Origin: Endocalyx cinctus
Taxonomy: Eukaryota > Ascomycota > Sordariomycetes > Amphisphaeriales > Apiosporaceae
Direction: 5' to 3'
DNA: 64,000 nt
NCBI GenBank assembly: GCA_001600455.1
Contig: BCKC01000007.1
Location: 1,552,019 to 1,616,018, forward strand
Position 1 is the stretch's first letter. Each line of letters begins with the position of its first letter. Shown one piece after another: positions 1 to 10,699 of this stretch. The position numbers and the translations under genes were made by a program. The notes under the pieces are model-generated. The model was not told where the DNA came from, made no database searches, and saw nothing but the letters and a program-made list of their open reading frames with translations.

Positions 1-1314
1 TGAAAAACAATCCAACGAGAGCTTGTGGCAATAGTCGAATAGCGACGTCAAACGGAGAAAGACCATCAAGTTGCTGCATGAACATAGAAACCCAAAAAAG
101 CTGGGAATAAAACGCCATAGATGCGCATAATGCACAGATGATGACCTAGATAAAAGTATGTCAACATATTTCTTTCTCTTCGTTGGCACATATATAAAAT
201 CTCACTTACCAAAAGAACGCTCCAATTCTCCTAAATAGAAGAGGGTATCATCGGGGCCTTAGCAACACTCTCCCACACAACGAAACATCCAAGGGACAAG
301 ACTCCTAGGCTAAGCAACAGGATTACCGTTGGCGTTTTCCAGGGCTCTGGGCCTTCGGGTCCAATAGTCAGTGACACGGTAAACAAGAGAACACCGGTAA
401 TAAGCAGGAATATCCCAAGCCAGTCGAAATCGACCAAGGTAATGGGTCTACTGGTAGCGCGCAGAGATAATGTGGGAAGAGACTCCGGAGCAGTGAGAAT
501 ACATAAATCTTCCGGCTTGTATCGAGTATCCTCAGGTTCACGCACATTCGGCACAAAAACGAATGCTGCCGCGGTGACAATCGCATACAAAGCGGCTATA
601 GCGACGAATGGGGCTTTCCATCCAAGTTCAAAGGCTATCGCTCCTGATCCTAAGCCACCGAGGATGGTTGCTACTGGTGTTCCCATAAGAAAGGATGAAA
701 ACACCATGTTCTTTCTTCGGCAAGGGACAGGGTAAGTAAGGCTAAGGATACCGACAGCTATTGGAATATTTGCGGCACATGCAAAACCAGTAAGCCCAGA
801 GATAACGTCCATCACTATACCGTTGGGAGAAAATGACGTGCTAGCGACTAGCATGGCAAAGACAAGCAGGCTAGCTAATAAGAGTATCTTTCGTGGCAGA
901 ACAGGACATGTATCGACAATGTGACCGAAAGGGAGTAGAAAAGCACCAGTTGTTAGGCTGTGACACAATGGTATTAGTCGATAAGTATGCCTCTAGGTTT
1001 CTAATTAATGAATTGACGTACCCCGAACTTGCTGTAGTCCATGCCAACTCAGCAGGCGTCATGTTCAAAGCTTGAGCAATTGGATCGGCGACAACAACGA
1101 TAGATCTCTGAAGGAAAGTGGGTGTCGCGGCAGAAAAAGCTACGATACCAACGAACAAGCACTCATGGAGGGCGCTCTTGAGAGACTCGGGCCTCGATCC
1201 TGCAGGTAAGGGGCGCCTATGATCTTTCGGTTCGTCGCCGAGGCAGACATCATGAAGTTCGTCGGGAATTTCGATACCAAAGCCCCATCTATCTTGTCCT
1301 CTATTGATAGACAT
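1..1314 (-). pseudogene. MFS drug/solute transporter (DHA2-like), partial at window edge, with in-frame amber codon
   Basis: Three exons can be read: 1314-1022, 957-210 and 145 to beyond the window edge. The two introns (958-1021 and 146-209) are 64 nt each. The first has a clear ACTAATAC branch site and a CAG acceptor. The protein is rich in hydrophobic segments and has the MFS look: a first helix with a PTFLQRSIVVVADPIAQAL stretch, then a cytoplasmic loop and helices running to SQLFWVSMFMQQLDG near the edge. A proton-coupled efflux role at the plasma membrane follows from the family and is not shown here. The odd point is TAG at 231-233 (read on the minus strand) inside exon 2. The frame continues open after it with family-like sequence (ENWSVLL joined to VIICALCASMAF). 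The gene is therefore either a nonsense pseudogene or carries a sequencing error. The C-terminal half lies outside the window, so the total length is unknown. Confidence 0.75.
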
Positions 1315-1991
1315 TTTGTTACTCTTCTTGAATTATACAGGTGATATGGTTAACAAGGGAGGTAGGTAATGACAAGTAATTAAAAGAGATAAAGTCAACG
1401 AAAAGGAGAGAGTAGAGACCAAAACAGCCAAAATTACCAAAAAACAACACCGCATTCATAAACCAGAATTGAAAAGATCTTCTGTTGAATTGATCGAGTA
1501 TATCGAATAATCTCAGGAGGAGAGGTGTAAGTTAGTGCGCTGCTTGATCTAGTAGAGTCCAATCACTTAGTTCTAAAGGAATGATGACAAAGGGACACCT
1601 CGATATGGATGCACCTTCTTAGACGTATATTATTCAGAGATACGACATGATCTCCAGTGTTCTTGCCTTTAAATTCACGGCTCGAAAGCATATCCTGAGA
1701 TCTGCCTGCCCTATTGTTACATTCATACTCGGTATTAGTAGTTTACCTTCCCTAGAAGTATGCGAGAAATGATCATAAGAATGTACAACCCTGATCTTCT
1801 TGTTTCAATACCTTTCAGTGTTCAACTCTCAATGTCATATTTCATCTAGCATCTCATTACCTTTCGACAAGATAACATCCTGAACAGAAATCGAGACTAT
1901 CAACTCTTAAGTTCTAATTATCTCGAAAAGCATAATACAGTCGGAATCATCTCCATCACCTGTACCTATCAACGTACAACGCCCAGAAAAG
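1315..1991. other. Intergenic, divergent promoter region
   Basis: This spacer separates the MFS transporter (minus) from the small secreted protein (plus), so it should hold both promoters. It is AT-rich with no convincing ORF. No clear TATA box or named operator was recognised. Confidence 0.5.
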
Positions 1992-2388
1992 ATGAAGAGC
2001 TCTAACTTCATCACGCTCTTAATCACTCCCATCTTCGTTAACTTGGCGAATGCCGCCAAGTTCCCTTATAAGGTCGAGGATGCGCCTCCTTACTCGAACT
2101 CAATGTCTCCAACTTGCTGGCCATTCCAGGATCCAGATTGTTGCATCGCCTATGGCGTCTGCGAGTGTAAAAACGGTACCTCCTTCCCTACCCATGACTT
2201 TTCAATCAAGCATTATTCTCAAGATGATCTTTTTTTCATGAAATGTGTAATCGGATGCTGACTGTCGATGGTTTTATGCAGGGACCTTCTACAGCTTTAA
2301 CGGCCGTAAGCATGGGTCGCATCGATGCATACCTCCTGGTCGCAAGAAGTATCGCAGCATCACCGATTTACCGGGTTACTGCTGTTAG
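1992..2388 (+). CDS. Small secreted cysteine-rich protein (effector-like)
   Basis: Proposed exons are 1992-2244 and 2282-2388, giving 119 residues. Residues 1-21 form a clear signal peptide (MKSSNFITLLITPIFVNLANA). The mature part has eight cysteines in a C, CC, C-x-C, then C and terminal CC order, typical of small disulfide-rich secreted fungal proteins. The intron is only 37 nt but has a GT start, a GCTGAC branch site and a CAG end. Splicing adds a second exon ending GYCC and brings the cysteine count to an even eight. The unspliced frame would stop at 2261 with 89 residues and an odd seven cysteines, so splicing is favoured. I do not recognise a named family. A role as an effector or antimicrobial protein is only a possibility. 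Confidence 0.6.
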
Positions 2389-2593
2389 ATTGTGTACGTG
2401 AGTGAGAACAAGCGATGGACCGAAGCCGCGAAATTCGTCATCTAAGTAAGAATATGAAGTAGAATGACGATAATTTGGAGTCAACATCGGGTATATGTGA
2501 GCCACTAGGTTTGGCTGAGAAAATGATGTCTATATCGCACTTTTCGATTTTGAGACAGTTTATACAGATGCTTTATATTATAATACAAGTCAT

Positions 2594-3967
2594 TTACAGA
2601 TCTGCTAATGTGACATTTCCCTTTCTTCGTAATGCTACAAAGTATGATTCTCGTGATTCCTGAAGATATAATTTTTAGCATGCAAGATGAGAAGGGAAAA
2701 CGATCAAGATAAAATTGACATACAGTTCTTGAAGAGTCCGGTTTTTCACGATGGACCTTTCCAAACATCTTTTTAAGTTTCAACTCCAAATCTTTATCTT
2801 CGGCGCCCTGGTAAAATTTGCACACGAAATGGCCGCCCTCGCGAAGGGTGTCGCTCGCAAATTTCAACGCAGCGAGACAGAGGTCCTAGTAATAAACAAG
2901 GTTGTGAGTATCTCCCCATTGTGAGGCGTATCGCACTTATCTTTTTTCGGGAGTATCTATTCAACTTACCATACTGCCTGCATGATCGCGGAAATTCATA
3001 CCGCTCGTGTTCATCAGCCTATGATACGGGTTACTCAATGTGTTACTTCCAAAGCCCGTAGTTTGCATCCAGGGTGCTGACATGTCGCTTAAAACCAACT
3101 ATTCGTTGTTAGCAATGACACAAAAAGAATATGAATCAGGGGTTATTTTTGTTTAGAACCATACATCCACGAGTTTTTCGTCTCCCTCAACCACGGTGTC
3201 CAGAGACTCAGCTCGCTCCGCATCTATGTAACTAGGGCGTTCCGTGATGACGCCCGGCTCGGCCTCGGACCCCGCGTTTTCGGGAGGAACGGGGCGTCTC
3301 CGCTGCGCGAATTCGACCAGGTAGTCTTTAACTAGGTTCTGGACGCTAGGCGAAAGAAAGTTTCCTTGAATGGTAGACACCCCCTTAGGTGGTTGCGCCG
3401 GGATAATATCGATGCCAATGACGCGTCCATTTGGCTTCGTCCGTTCCACGGCGACCTGGTGTTTCCTGTTCTAAGTTGCTGCTTCGGACGGAACATGATT
3501 TTATATGCTCCAAAACTTACCTGAGACCAACTTCCTGGCGCATAGCCCTTTATAATTTCTTTAGCCACGAAATATCAGTTTAAAAAGGATACTCACGAGA
3601 TCTATCACCGTCTGCCCTCGCCTAAATAATCTGTATTTTGAATCCATCTGAATAGGCGTAAGTCCTTGTGTTCCACAGTTTCCGTATCGTAATAGCTGTC
3701 CGCCACACTCACTTCGAGTAGTTTAAAAGCGGCGCGGCTCTTAAGGCCCTGAACCTTTGCCTCGCGTGCGTAGTAATCGGTTCCCTGGCGCTGCTTCCAT
3801 CTTGAGTTCGAAGAAGACCATCTCACATCTCCAAATCTTATTTGGGCCGCGCCTAATAGCACACAGGCGGCAACAGCCGATGTGGCCCCTGTCACGGGTA
3901 ATGCTTGAGTGATGGTCCTCACGAGCCTTCCATGATGAGGCGTCCCTAACCTCAAGAGCGCCCTCAT
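2594..3967 (-). CDS. MRM2: Mitochondrial 21S rRNA 2'-O-ribose methyltransferase, FtsJ/RrmJ family
   Basis: Seven exons: 3967-3713, 3647-3597, 3547-3521, 3455-3165, 3098-2970, 2885-2724 and 2659-2594, encoding 326 residues. All six introns are GT-AG (49-84 nt) and every join is in phase. The start at 3967 was chosen because it opens an arginine-rich, acid-poor N terminus typical of a mitochondrial presequence; an upstream in-frame ATG at 4009 is less likely. Family hallmarks are visible: YYAREAKVQGLKSRAAFKL, the SAM-binding VIDLGYAPGSWSQVA, the LSDMSAPW motif, the HFVCKFYQG lysine and the final SRESYFVALRRKG block. These supply the K-D-K-E catalytic tetrad of FtsJ enzymes. The family methylates a ribose in the peptidyl-transferase region of large mitochondrial rRNA. 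A roughly 40-residue low-complexity insert (GSEAEPGV region) lies before the catalytic Asp motif. Confidence 0.92.
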
Positions 3968-4849
3968 CAGCACACAATTATGATTATATAACAAAATATA
4001 TGTGTTCACATATCAAACAAGGTAATAATCGGTATAAATCAAAACCCCTTAGAAGATATAGATGATAATCCACGTTAGATTGGAAGAAATCATCGTCAAT
4101 GCAACAATGCCGAATCTAGAAAAAATTTCGATTTAGGGTAATAATATATTCATATATCCATAAATCCATAAATCTTGTCTCTATAAATAATAACCTTCAG
4201 CGTAATGGGCTTTATTGATTGCAGGTAGTTTGTCCGTTATAGGGCATCTAGGCGTGATTGAATAAGGAAACCCCCACTAACTTACAGTATATATCCAGCG
4301 TCAAATTATCGAAGTCAGAAATGTCACAATGCTCGAAGCCAGAAATATCCAATCCAATCACAAAGCTAAAAGTAACCTCGTCTTTCTCTCAGGCTTTTAT
4401 TTACTATCAAACTGTGATCCATACTTAGTTATAAATGGATACGCTCTGAGTCTGTAGTCCGTACTCCTTATATTGGTCAGATTTTAAGCAGTTGGTCCTT
4501 TTGATCTTTTGACCCGCCTTATTCCTGATTCGTCCATAGAAAAGGGTCATTGTAATATAAATAAATACAGTGTCATACAATTAATAACCTAGACATGAAG
4601 GATTTTGGCAGGCTAATTGGTTCAAGAGCTGAAAATAAGCGAGGTAGGACCTTGGCAATGAGGATTGTGTTGGCTATATAGTTTGTCATCTGTAGCGTTA
4701 TTATACTCTTAAACAAACATCTAAGTACCTAGTTTTATTCGTAGAGATTGAGACTGAAGGCCCGTTAGAAAGCGACCTAATCCATCGTGAATATCTCATT
4801 ACTTCTTACCAATCGTGAGTTTCCTGTTTTATTAGCATTACCTCCAACC
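3968..4849. other. Divergent intergenic region
   Basis: This AT-rich spacer lies between MRM2 (minus) and the membrane protein gene (plus) and must carry both promoters. An upstream in-frame ATG of each gene (4009 for MRM2, 4787 for the membrane protein) falls inside it. No RNA gene or repeat was seen. Confidence 0.5.
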
Positions 4850-6206
4850 ATGGCACGATCCAAGGCTGCCGCCAAGGCTCGAGATCACACCATCTCACCC
4901 GTCACACCTCGCGAAAGCCCCAACTTGAACTCCTCCCGGCCGCTAAACCTACTTTACCGCCTCGTATTCCTCGGCTTCTCCGTCGCCGCGGCGTGGTACC
5001 TCCGCATCGGGCCCGGTCTCGCGGGCGTTCCCGTCGACTTCGAGCCGCAGGTGGCCGCCGCGCGGTTCGCCAACGGCACGCCCCTGCGGACCGAGTATTC
5101 CGGGATCCCGGCCTTGGACGAGGTCGCGCGATACCTGGTCGTCGCTTTTTACGCCGGCCCCGCCGGTTGGGACGAGGGCGTCCGCTTGCAGCAGATGCAT
5201 TTCCTCGTCAGCTTTTTTCCCGTCATCTGCGTGTGGAACGCCGAGGCTTTCAGGGAGAGGAATGCTTGGAAGTCGATTAGCTTGTGAGTATTACACTTTC
5301 TTCCTCTCTCTCTCTTACCGTAGATAAGAGTAGCTATTGTTTATTTGTGTGTATATATATATATATATATATGTCATGTTTACTGATGTTGGAGGAAAAA
5401 AACTTCCTTAAAGTACTGCCCTCTTCGCTTTCTTCTACCAAACCGTAGGTGGAGCCATCATCATCTCACTCTACTATTTCTTCTACGTCGGCATCTCCTC
5501 CCGAGACGCCTATCACTTCTCCGGAAGGCGCCTACCTCTCCACTACGCGCGCGGCCTGCTATTCTCCACCACGTTAGGTTATCTTGTCCCTACGATTGCG
5601 CTCTACGTACCGGGGATCTCAACCTCGACGCGTCAGCTTCTGACGATGGTATGGCAGCCGTCGCCGGCGTTCGTGAACGTTCTGCTCTTTATCCTCTCTT
5701 TCGTTATGGGGTCGTCATCATCATCATCATCCTCTAGCAGCAGGAATACCTCGAAGACCGCCGACGTCGGCTACCTCAAGCAGACCTACCTTTTCTCGGG
5801 CCTCGTCGCGGCTCTGATGCACTGGGCCGCTCTGTACACCTGCTGGACGTCGTCGCATCCGGAGCTTTCTCTCAGCCGCGTCTTCGTCCCCGACAGCTCG
5901 ACTTGGAAGGATAGCACCATACTCGGCCTGCACTATATTTTCCAGATAGACCAGTGGTTCATCTTTGTGCCGACGCTCGTCTGGTGCTGGCTCGCCGTCT
6001 ACGACGTCTTGAGGCTGGACAGGGTCGGCGATGAGCAGCCGCTCGGCGTTGCGCGACTCGGCAAATGGGCGGCTGTTATCGCTGCCCTTGGTTTTGCCAT
6101 TGGGCCCGGCGCTACTTTGACCTTGATTTGGAGTTGGAGAGAAGATAAGCTAGTTGCAATCGAAGAAATCATGGGTGACGTGGTTGGAAAGTCAAAAGCT
6201 GCTTAG
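4850..6206 (+). CDS. Polytopic membrane protein of unknown function
   Basis: Two exons, 4850-5283 and 5414-6206, encode 408 residues. The 130-nt intron contains a (TA)n tract. I chose the ATG at 4850 because it sits in a strong ACCATGGC context; an in-frame ATG at 4787 would add 21 residues. About eight hydrophobic spans are visible, beginning with LLYRLVFLGFSVAAAWYL and including LFAFFYQTVGGAIIISLYYF, FVNVLLFILSFVMG, FSGLVAALMHWAALYTCW and FIFVPTLVWCWLAVYDVL. A run of ten serines (about 5713-5742) sits in a loop between two spans. The general look recalls uncharacterised fungal membrane proteins sometimes found beside terpenoid biosynthesis genes, but nothing next to it supports such a cluster. 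I do not assign a function. Confidence 0.82.
5351..5373. repeat. (TA)n microsatellite inside an intron
   Basis: An uninterrupted alternating TA run of about 11 units follows a short TG stretch within the intron of the membrane protein gene. Confidence 0.9.
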
Positions 6207-6520
6207 GCGTCAGGATCAGTCATGGAGTTTAAGTGTACCAATGTTAATGCTATCGGCAAAATGAGTAACATTTCACCAGAAATGTGTGGTCAAGAATCAA
6301 TCAACTGATTACTGCATGATGAAAACCGTCTTCCTATTATACAATGCAGCCGTAGTCCTGTCCTATCTTATCCTATCCGCACAAGCCATAATTTACTCCC
6401 GTTCCCTACCAGATGAAAATCTAATCAATGCAATCCTTAACACCATTTGTAAATGCAAGTTAACCGTAGTCAATCATCGTATCATTTGATACGGTCATGA
6501 TATTTGTTCCAGGAGCGTGT
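6207..6520. other. Convergent 3' intergenic spacer
   Basis: This is the space between the 3' ends of the membrane protein gene (plus) and the coiled-coil gene (minus). It should hold both polyadenylation regions. The short reading frames here look spurious. Confidence 0.5.
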
Positions 6521-8732
6521 TCATGCGAGGAAACTAGCCCCGACACCTCGACGTTCCCGTTTCAGAGGCGAGAAAGATATTCCACCGGCGAATGCACTCT
6601 TCTGCGCATTCGCCAACGGTCCCCTTTTCACCGCCCTCTTCGCCCCGAGCTGAACCTTTGTAGGTTTTCGGGGCGGTGCAGCCTCTCCCTCTTCTTCATC
6701 GAACAGCGTCTTTGTTGAGCCGAGAACCTTGCGCTTCTTCTTCTTCGGCTGTTCCGCATTCGCGCCAGCAGAAGAAGTGCTCTCATCCTGCGGTAGGCTA
6801 AAATTGAACTTAACAGTCATAGTCTTTTCCGCTGGCTCCTTTGAATCAGACACGTTCTCTTTGCTATCTCCTTCAGCCACTTCAGGGACCTTGTCGAAGC
6901 TACTCTTAGATTTTAATGCCTTCTTAGCCGGAACTTGAGTCAGGGCGTTCTTCTTCGCAGACGGCGCCTCGCCGAGCACTTTCTTGGGTCTACCACGAGA
7001 CTTGGGCTGAGCCTTAGGCCTCTCATTCTCAGCAATTCTAACATTTGATGTCTGTGGCTCGGCGGGCTCGATAGACTCAACGGGCTCGGCATCATTAACA
7101 GGAACGGTGGAAGTCACTTCTGTTACTTCCACATTTCTAGTATTTTGCTTTCGTCCGAGAATAGAGTCTTCCGGCATTTCATCATCGTCAGTCTTGGAGT
7201 TGTCCTCGCTCAGGCTCTTACTGCGGTTCAGGAATGGTGTTATCGAGAAGGTCGATTTCTCGCCTGGGACTGTAGGTTCGATTGGCTGTTTCTTGACTGT
7301 TTTCCGTCCCTTAGTCGTACCTTCAGCACTTGGGGTTTGAATCTCGATTTGGGTGAAATCAGATGCCATGTCATGTGCTTTCCTCTTACGGAAAGCAGGA
7401 GGTTTTGTGCTGATTTTCGTAGTTTCGACAGTGGCCGAAGGGCGAGGTTGTTGCTGTTGCTGCAGCTGAGCTTTCTGAAGATCTGCTTGAGCACGTTTGA
7501 GCTGATCATGCGTGTCTCTCAACTTTGTCCGTAACTTTTCTATCTTCTTTTCAAACTGCTCGTTCCGCGTTTCAGCTTCTGCTGCCGCGGCTTCATTGTG
7601 CTGGCGCAGCTTCGTATTCTCTTCATGTTCAGCTTCCAATTTCTTCTGTATACCTTCCAGCTGAGCACGAAGCGCATCTTCTGCGGGGTTCTCAGATTGT
7701 TTTTTGTGTGTCTTCTTAGATGTCTGCTGAGAAACCTGAAGCTCTTCCTCCAACCTCTCCCTCTCCTCCTTCTCTTGCCGAAGCTGCCGTTGGACATCTT
7801 GCAGCTTTTTTCGAAGGTCTGCTTCTAACTCTCTTGTGCTATCTTGGTCTTCTACGGCAAGCTGACGTGTGCGCTTCTCCTGTGCTAGCTGATCTTCTAG
7901 TCGTTCCCTTTCGGCTTTCTCGCTCGTGAGCTTCTTCTCTGTTTCGCGCAACTTCTTTCGGAGATCATCTTCGATTCGGTCATTGCTTTCGCGGTTCTGC
8001 ATGGCACGTCTGGTTGCTTTTTTCTCATTGGCAAGTTCAACTTCAAGCGTGGTAACTTGGCGTTCAAGAGCCAGCTTCTCAGCCAGAGTTGCTTGTTGTT
8101 GGTTAACCTGGGAGCGAAGGTGTTCGATTTCGGGCTGGAGATTGGCTAGTTCACGGCTCAAGGCGAGTTTCTCGGTGAGTAGGTTTGCAGTGTCCTGAGT
8201 AGTACTGTTCATAGATTGTAGCTCAGTCTGCAAGGAACAATTAGTACGCTCGAATGTAACACGGAAGACACGGAAAATAAGGATGACATACCTTAAGATT
8301 TGCGTATTCACGTTCTTGCTTACGTAGCTGCTGCTCTTGTGATTGAATCACCTCCATTTTAGCATGGATTTCAGCGCCGAGATCGTCGCATCGGGCCTCT
8401 AATTTGGCGCTTTTCTCGTCATTACGTGCTATCTCATCGCGTAATGATGTATTCTGATCTTTGAGCAGCAATATTCTCGTTCTTAACCGACGAATGTCTT
8501 CATCCTTGAATAGAATCTCAGACTCGCTTGCGCCTTTTTGGTGCTTCAACTCGAGGTTGTGAAGCTCGCTCTTGCGCTGAGGGAGCAAATTAGTAAAGTA
8601 TTCCACAGTAATGGCCTTCGTAATAACGCGTATCTATATCAATATCTTCTTCCGTGAACAAACCTTTTCAATGACCGCTTTGGCGGATAATTTGCGGCCC
8701 ATGTTGGGGGCCTTTTTCGATCTACTCTGCAT
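6521..8732 (-). CDS. Long coiled-coil nuclear protein with AT-hook-like and SV40-like NLS motifs
   Basis: Three exons, 8732-8664, 8576-8292 and 8227-6521, give 686 residues. The first exon supplies MQSRSKKAPNMGRKLSAKAV. Acceptors follow ACTAAT branch sites. Roughly residues 20-400 are heptad-rich (repeated DLRKKL, LRQEKEERERLEEEL and similar) and should form an extended coiled coil. A Gln run (QQQQQPR) ends this part. The C-terminal third is basic, Ser/Pro-rich and probably disordered. It carries KSRGRPKKVLG, an AT-hook-like GRP core, and PKKKKRKV, nearly the SV40 nuclear localisation signal. The protein ends in a compact basic block, FSPLKRERRGVGASFLA, which looks like a conserved tail. The layout suggests a chromosome, kinetochore or spindle-pole protein. 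I cannot name the orthologue. Confidence 0.85.
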
Positions 8733-9522
8733 CTATTCAAACGCGTCTTAAGGTGGATTATGAAATATAAACAACGGCAACAATGACCCTTAAGTATTCG
8801 AAAGGGCCAACGGGACAGGAAGAGATCAAATTGGCTATAACATACAAGCTGGGTTGGTATGATATAGGAAAAGAATTGGTGAAGGGAACCTTGAGTGGTG
8901 GTGCTGATATATCAGTGGTCTACGGTCAATAGTTAATGATGAAAGTAGTGGTGAGGAGGTGCGAAGACTTTGGTTGTTTTAGTGGGTCTAAAAAAGTCAA
9001 CAAAGTGCCGAAAATAGTTTAGTGCATTCCTCAAACATTTAGCGGAAGGAATTCGGAATGCACGGACCAACATTTCTCGTGACCCTCTCCGTTCATCATC
9101 GTTGTTATCAACCTATTCTAAACCTATACGGTACTAGCTTCAAGGCACAGTACGATATAGGGCATACTAAGAATAACTACACTGTTTTAGGGCCATTCAA
9201 GCAGTCAAGGTACATAGTACCTGAAGACTTGGCAATACGCAAGCTTGAGCTCCAAACCTTCAACTCCACCAATTGAGGACACCTTTTAGCAATTTATGCT
9301 GATGAATATATCATCAATTTTGTTCAACAAAAAAGCAAATTGTATGTGACTTCCTGCTTTTTTTCTCTTTCTCTTTTCCTTCTCCTTCTTCTCTTTTCTT
9401 TCAATGATTTAGATTTCGGATGTGTAACAAGAATCGGATTCTATTAATTCGTGATCAAAACTGATCAATTCATTCTTTCAGAACATTTAAAATATTATTC
9501 TTCTATCACCACCACCATCATC
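8733..9522. other. Divergent intergenic region
   Basis: The space lies between the coiled-coil gene (minus) and the OST3 gene (plus). A pyrimidine-rich tract at about 9355-9405 lies upstream of OST3, a common element of fungal housekeeping promoters. The small frame at 9058-9276 has no recognisable features and is not called. Confidence 0.5.
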
Positions 9523-10699
9523 ATGCGTTGGTTACCAACTCTGGTTACCTTCGCCCTACTCCCCTTCGCCTCCTTCGCCGCCAAGAAGTCATCCTCCTCA
9601 GCTGATCGATTCCAAGAGTATCATACCCAATCTCTATCTTCGACACCCCTAAAACTTGCCGACTCATCTTTCAAGAAGCTTACGAATACCCCGCGAGATT
9701 ATTCTGTCGCCATTATCCTTACCGCCTTGGAATCGCGCTTTGGTTGCCAGTTATGCAATGACTTTCAGCCAGAATGGGAATTACTAGGAAAGAGCTGGGT
9801 CAAGGGTGATAAGGCTGGAGAATCTCGATTGGTCTTTGGGACACTCGATTTTGCAGATGGTCGGGATGTCTTTATGTCTGTAAGGGATACCCTCTGTTTC
9901 GACGCAACTTTTCAAATACGTGATATTGACTTGCTCGACTACCAATAGCTCGGCCTCCAGACCGCCCCGGTTCTCTTCTTCTATCCACCTACCACCGGCC
10001 CACATGCTGTTCCTGACAGTGAGCCTCTACGATATGATTTCACTAACGGGTACATATTCCGGTCCCTTGATTCATTTCTATTCACCTAATACTGACTTAT
10101 TTATAGCCCGCCAACTGCTGAAGCAGCACATGCCTGGCTCGCGCGTCATCTCCCTGGCCGGCCTCATCCTCCTGTCCAACGCCCCATCGATTGGTTCGGA
10201 TGGACTGTGACAATCGTCAGCGTTCTGACCATTTCGGGCGCGATCTTTCAGGCTCGTGCCTGGATCGTTCCTATCGTACAAAGTCGTAATCTCTGGGCCG
10301 CTTTGACCCTGATATGCATCCTTCTCTTCACGAGCGGTCAGATGTTCAACCAGATCCGGAAAGTCCCGTATGTAGCTGGAAACGGACGTGGTGGAGTTAG
10401 CTACTTCGCTGGCGGATTTCAGAACCAGTATGGACTTGAGACCCAGATACTCGCATTTATCTGTAAGTTGATCACCAGTTCTCATACACTAAGCATTAAA
10501 CTAATTACGATCAGATGGTGTCCTCTCTTTCGCCACTATCTCATTAGCCTTCAGGGCTCCGAGAACCAAAGATTCGAGACTCCAGCAGATCATGGTCCTT
10601 ATTGGCGGGTTTGTACTACTAGGCATGTACAGCTTCTTACTGAGCGTCTTCCGCATGAAGAACGGTGGCTACCCTTTCAAGCTACCCCCTTTCTTCTAA
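9523..10699 (+). CDS. OST3: Oligosaccharyltransferase subunit Ost3/Ost6 family
   Basis: Four exons, 9523-9879, 9949-10049, 10107-10462 and 10515-10699, encode 332 residues with all joins in phase. Residues 1-20 are a signal peptide. An ER-lumenal thioredoxin-like domain follows, with the redox motif Cys75-Gln-Leu-Cys78 in FGCQLCNDF. After the lumenal domain come a WFGWTVTIVSVLTISG membrane span and three further spans (WAALTLICILLFTSG, VLSFATISLAF and VLIGGFVLLGMYSFLLSVF). The protein ends NGGYPFKLPPFF. This one-domain-plus-four-helix plan is that of yeast Ost3/Ost6 and human MAGT1/TUSC3. The family forms transient mixed disulfides with nascent chains to help N-glycosylation in the ER. Whether it is the Ost3 or the Ost6 orthologue cannot be decided; many filamentous fungi have only one. 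Confidence 0.93.

Noticed and set aside
210..240. A one-base frameshift rather than a nonsense codon in the MFS gene
   Set aside because: The frame after TAG (ENWSVLL) joins in phase with the next exon through a normal intron, so a simple nonsense codon explains it without a shift.
9058..9276. 72-codon plus ORF between the coiled-coil gene and OST3
   Set aside because: No signal peptide, domain or splice support, and it lies in a promoter region.
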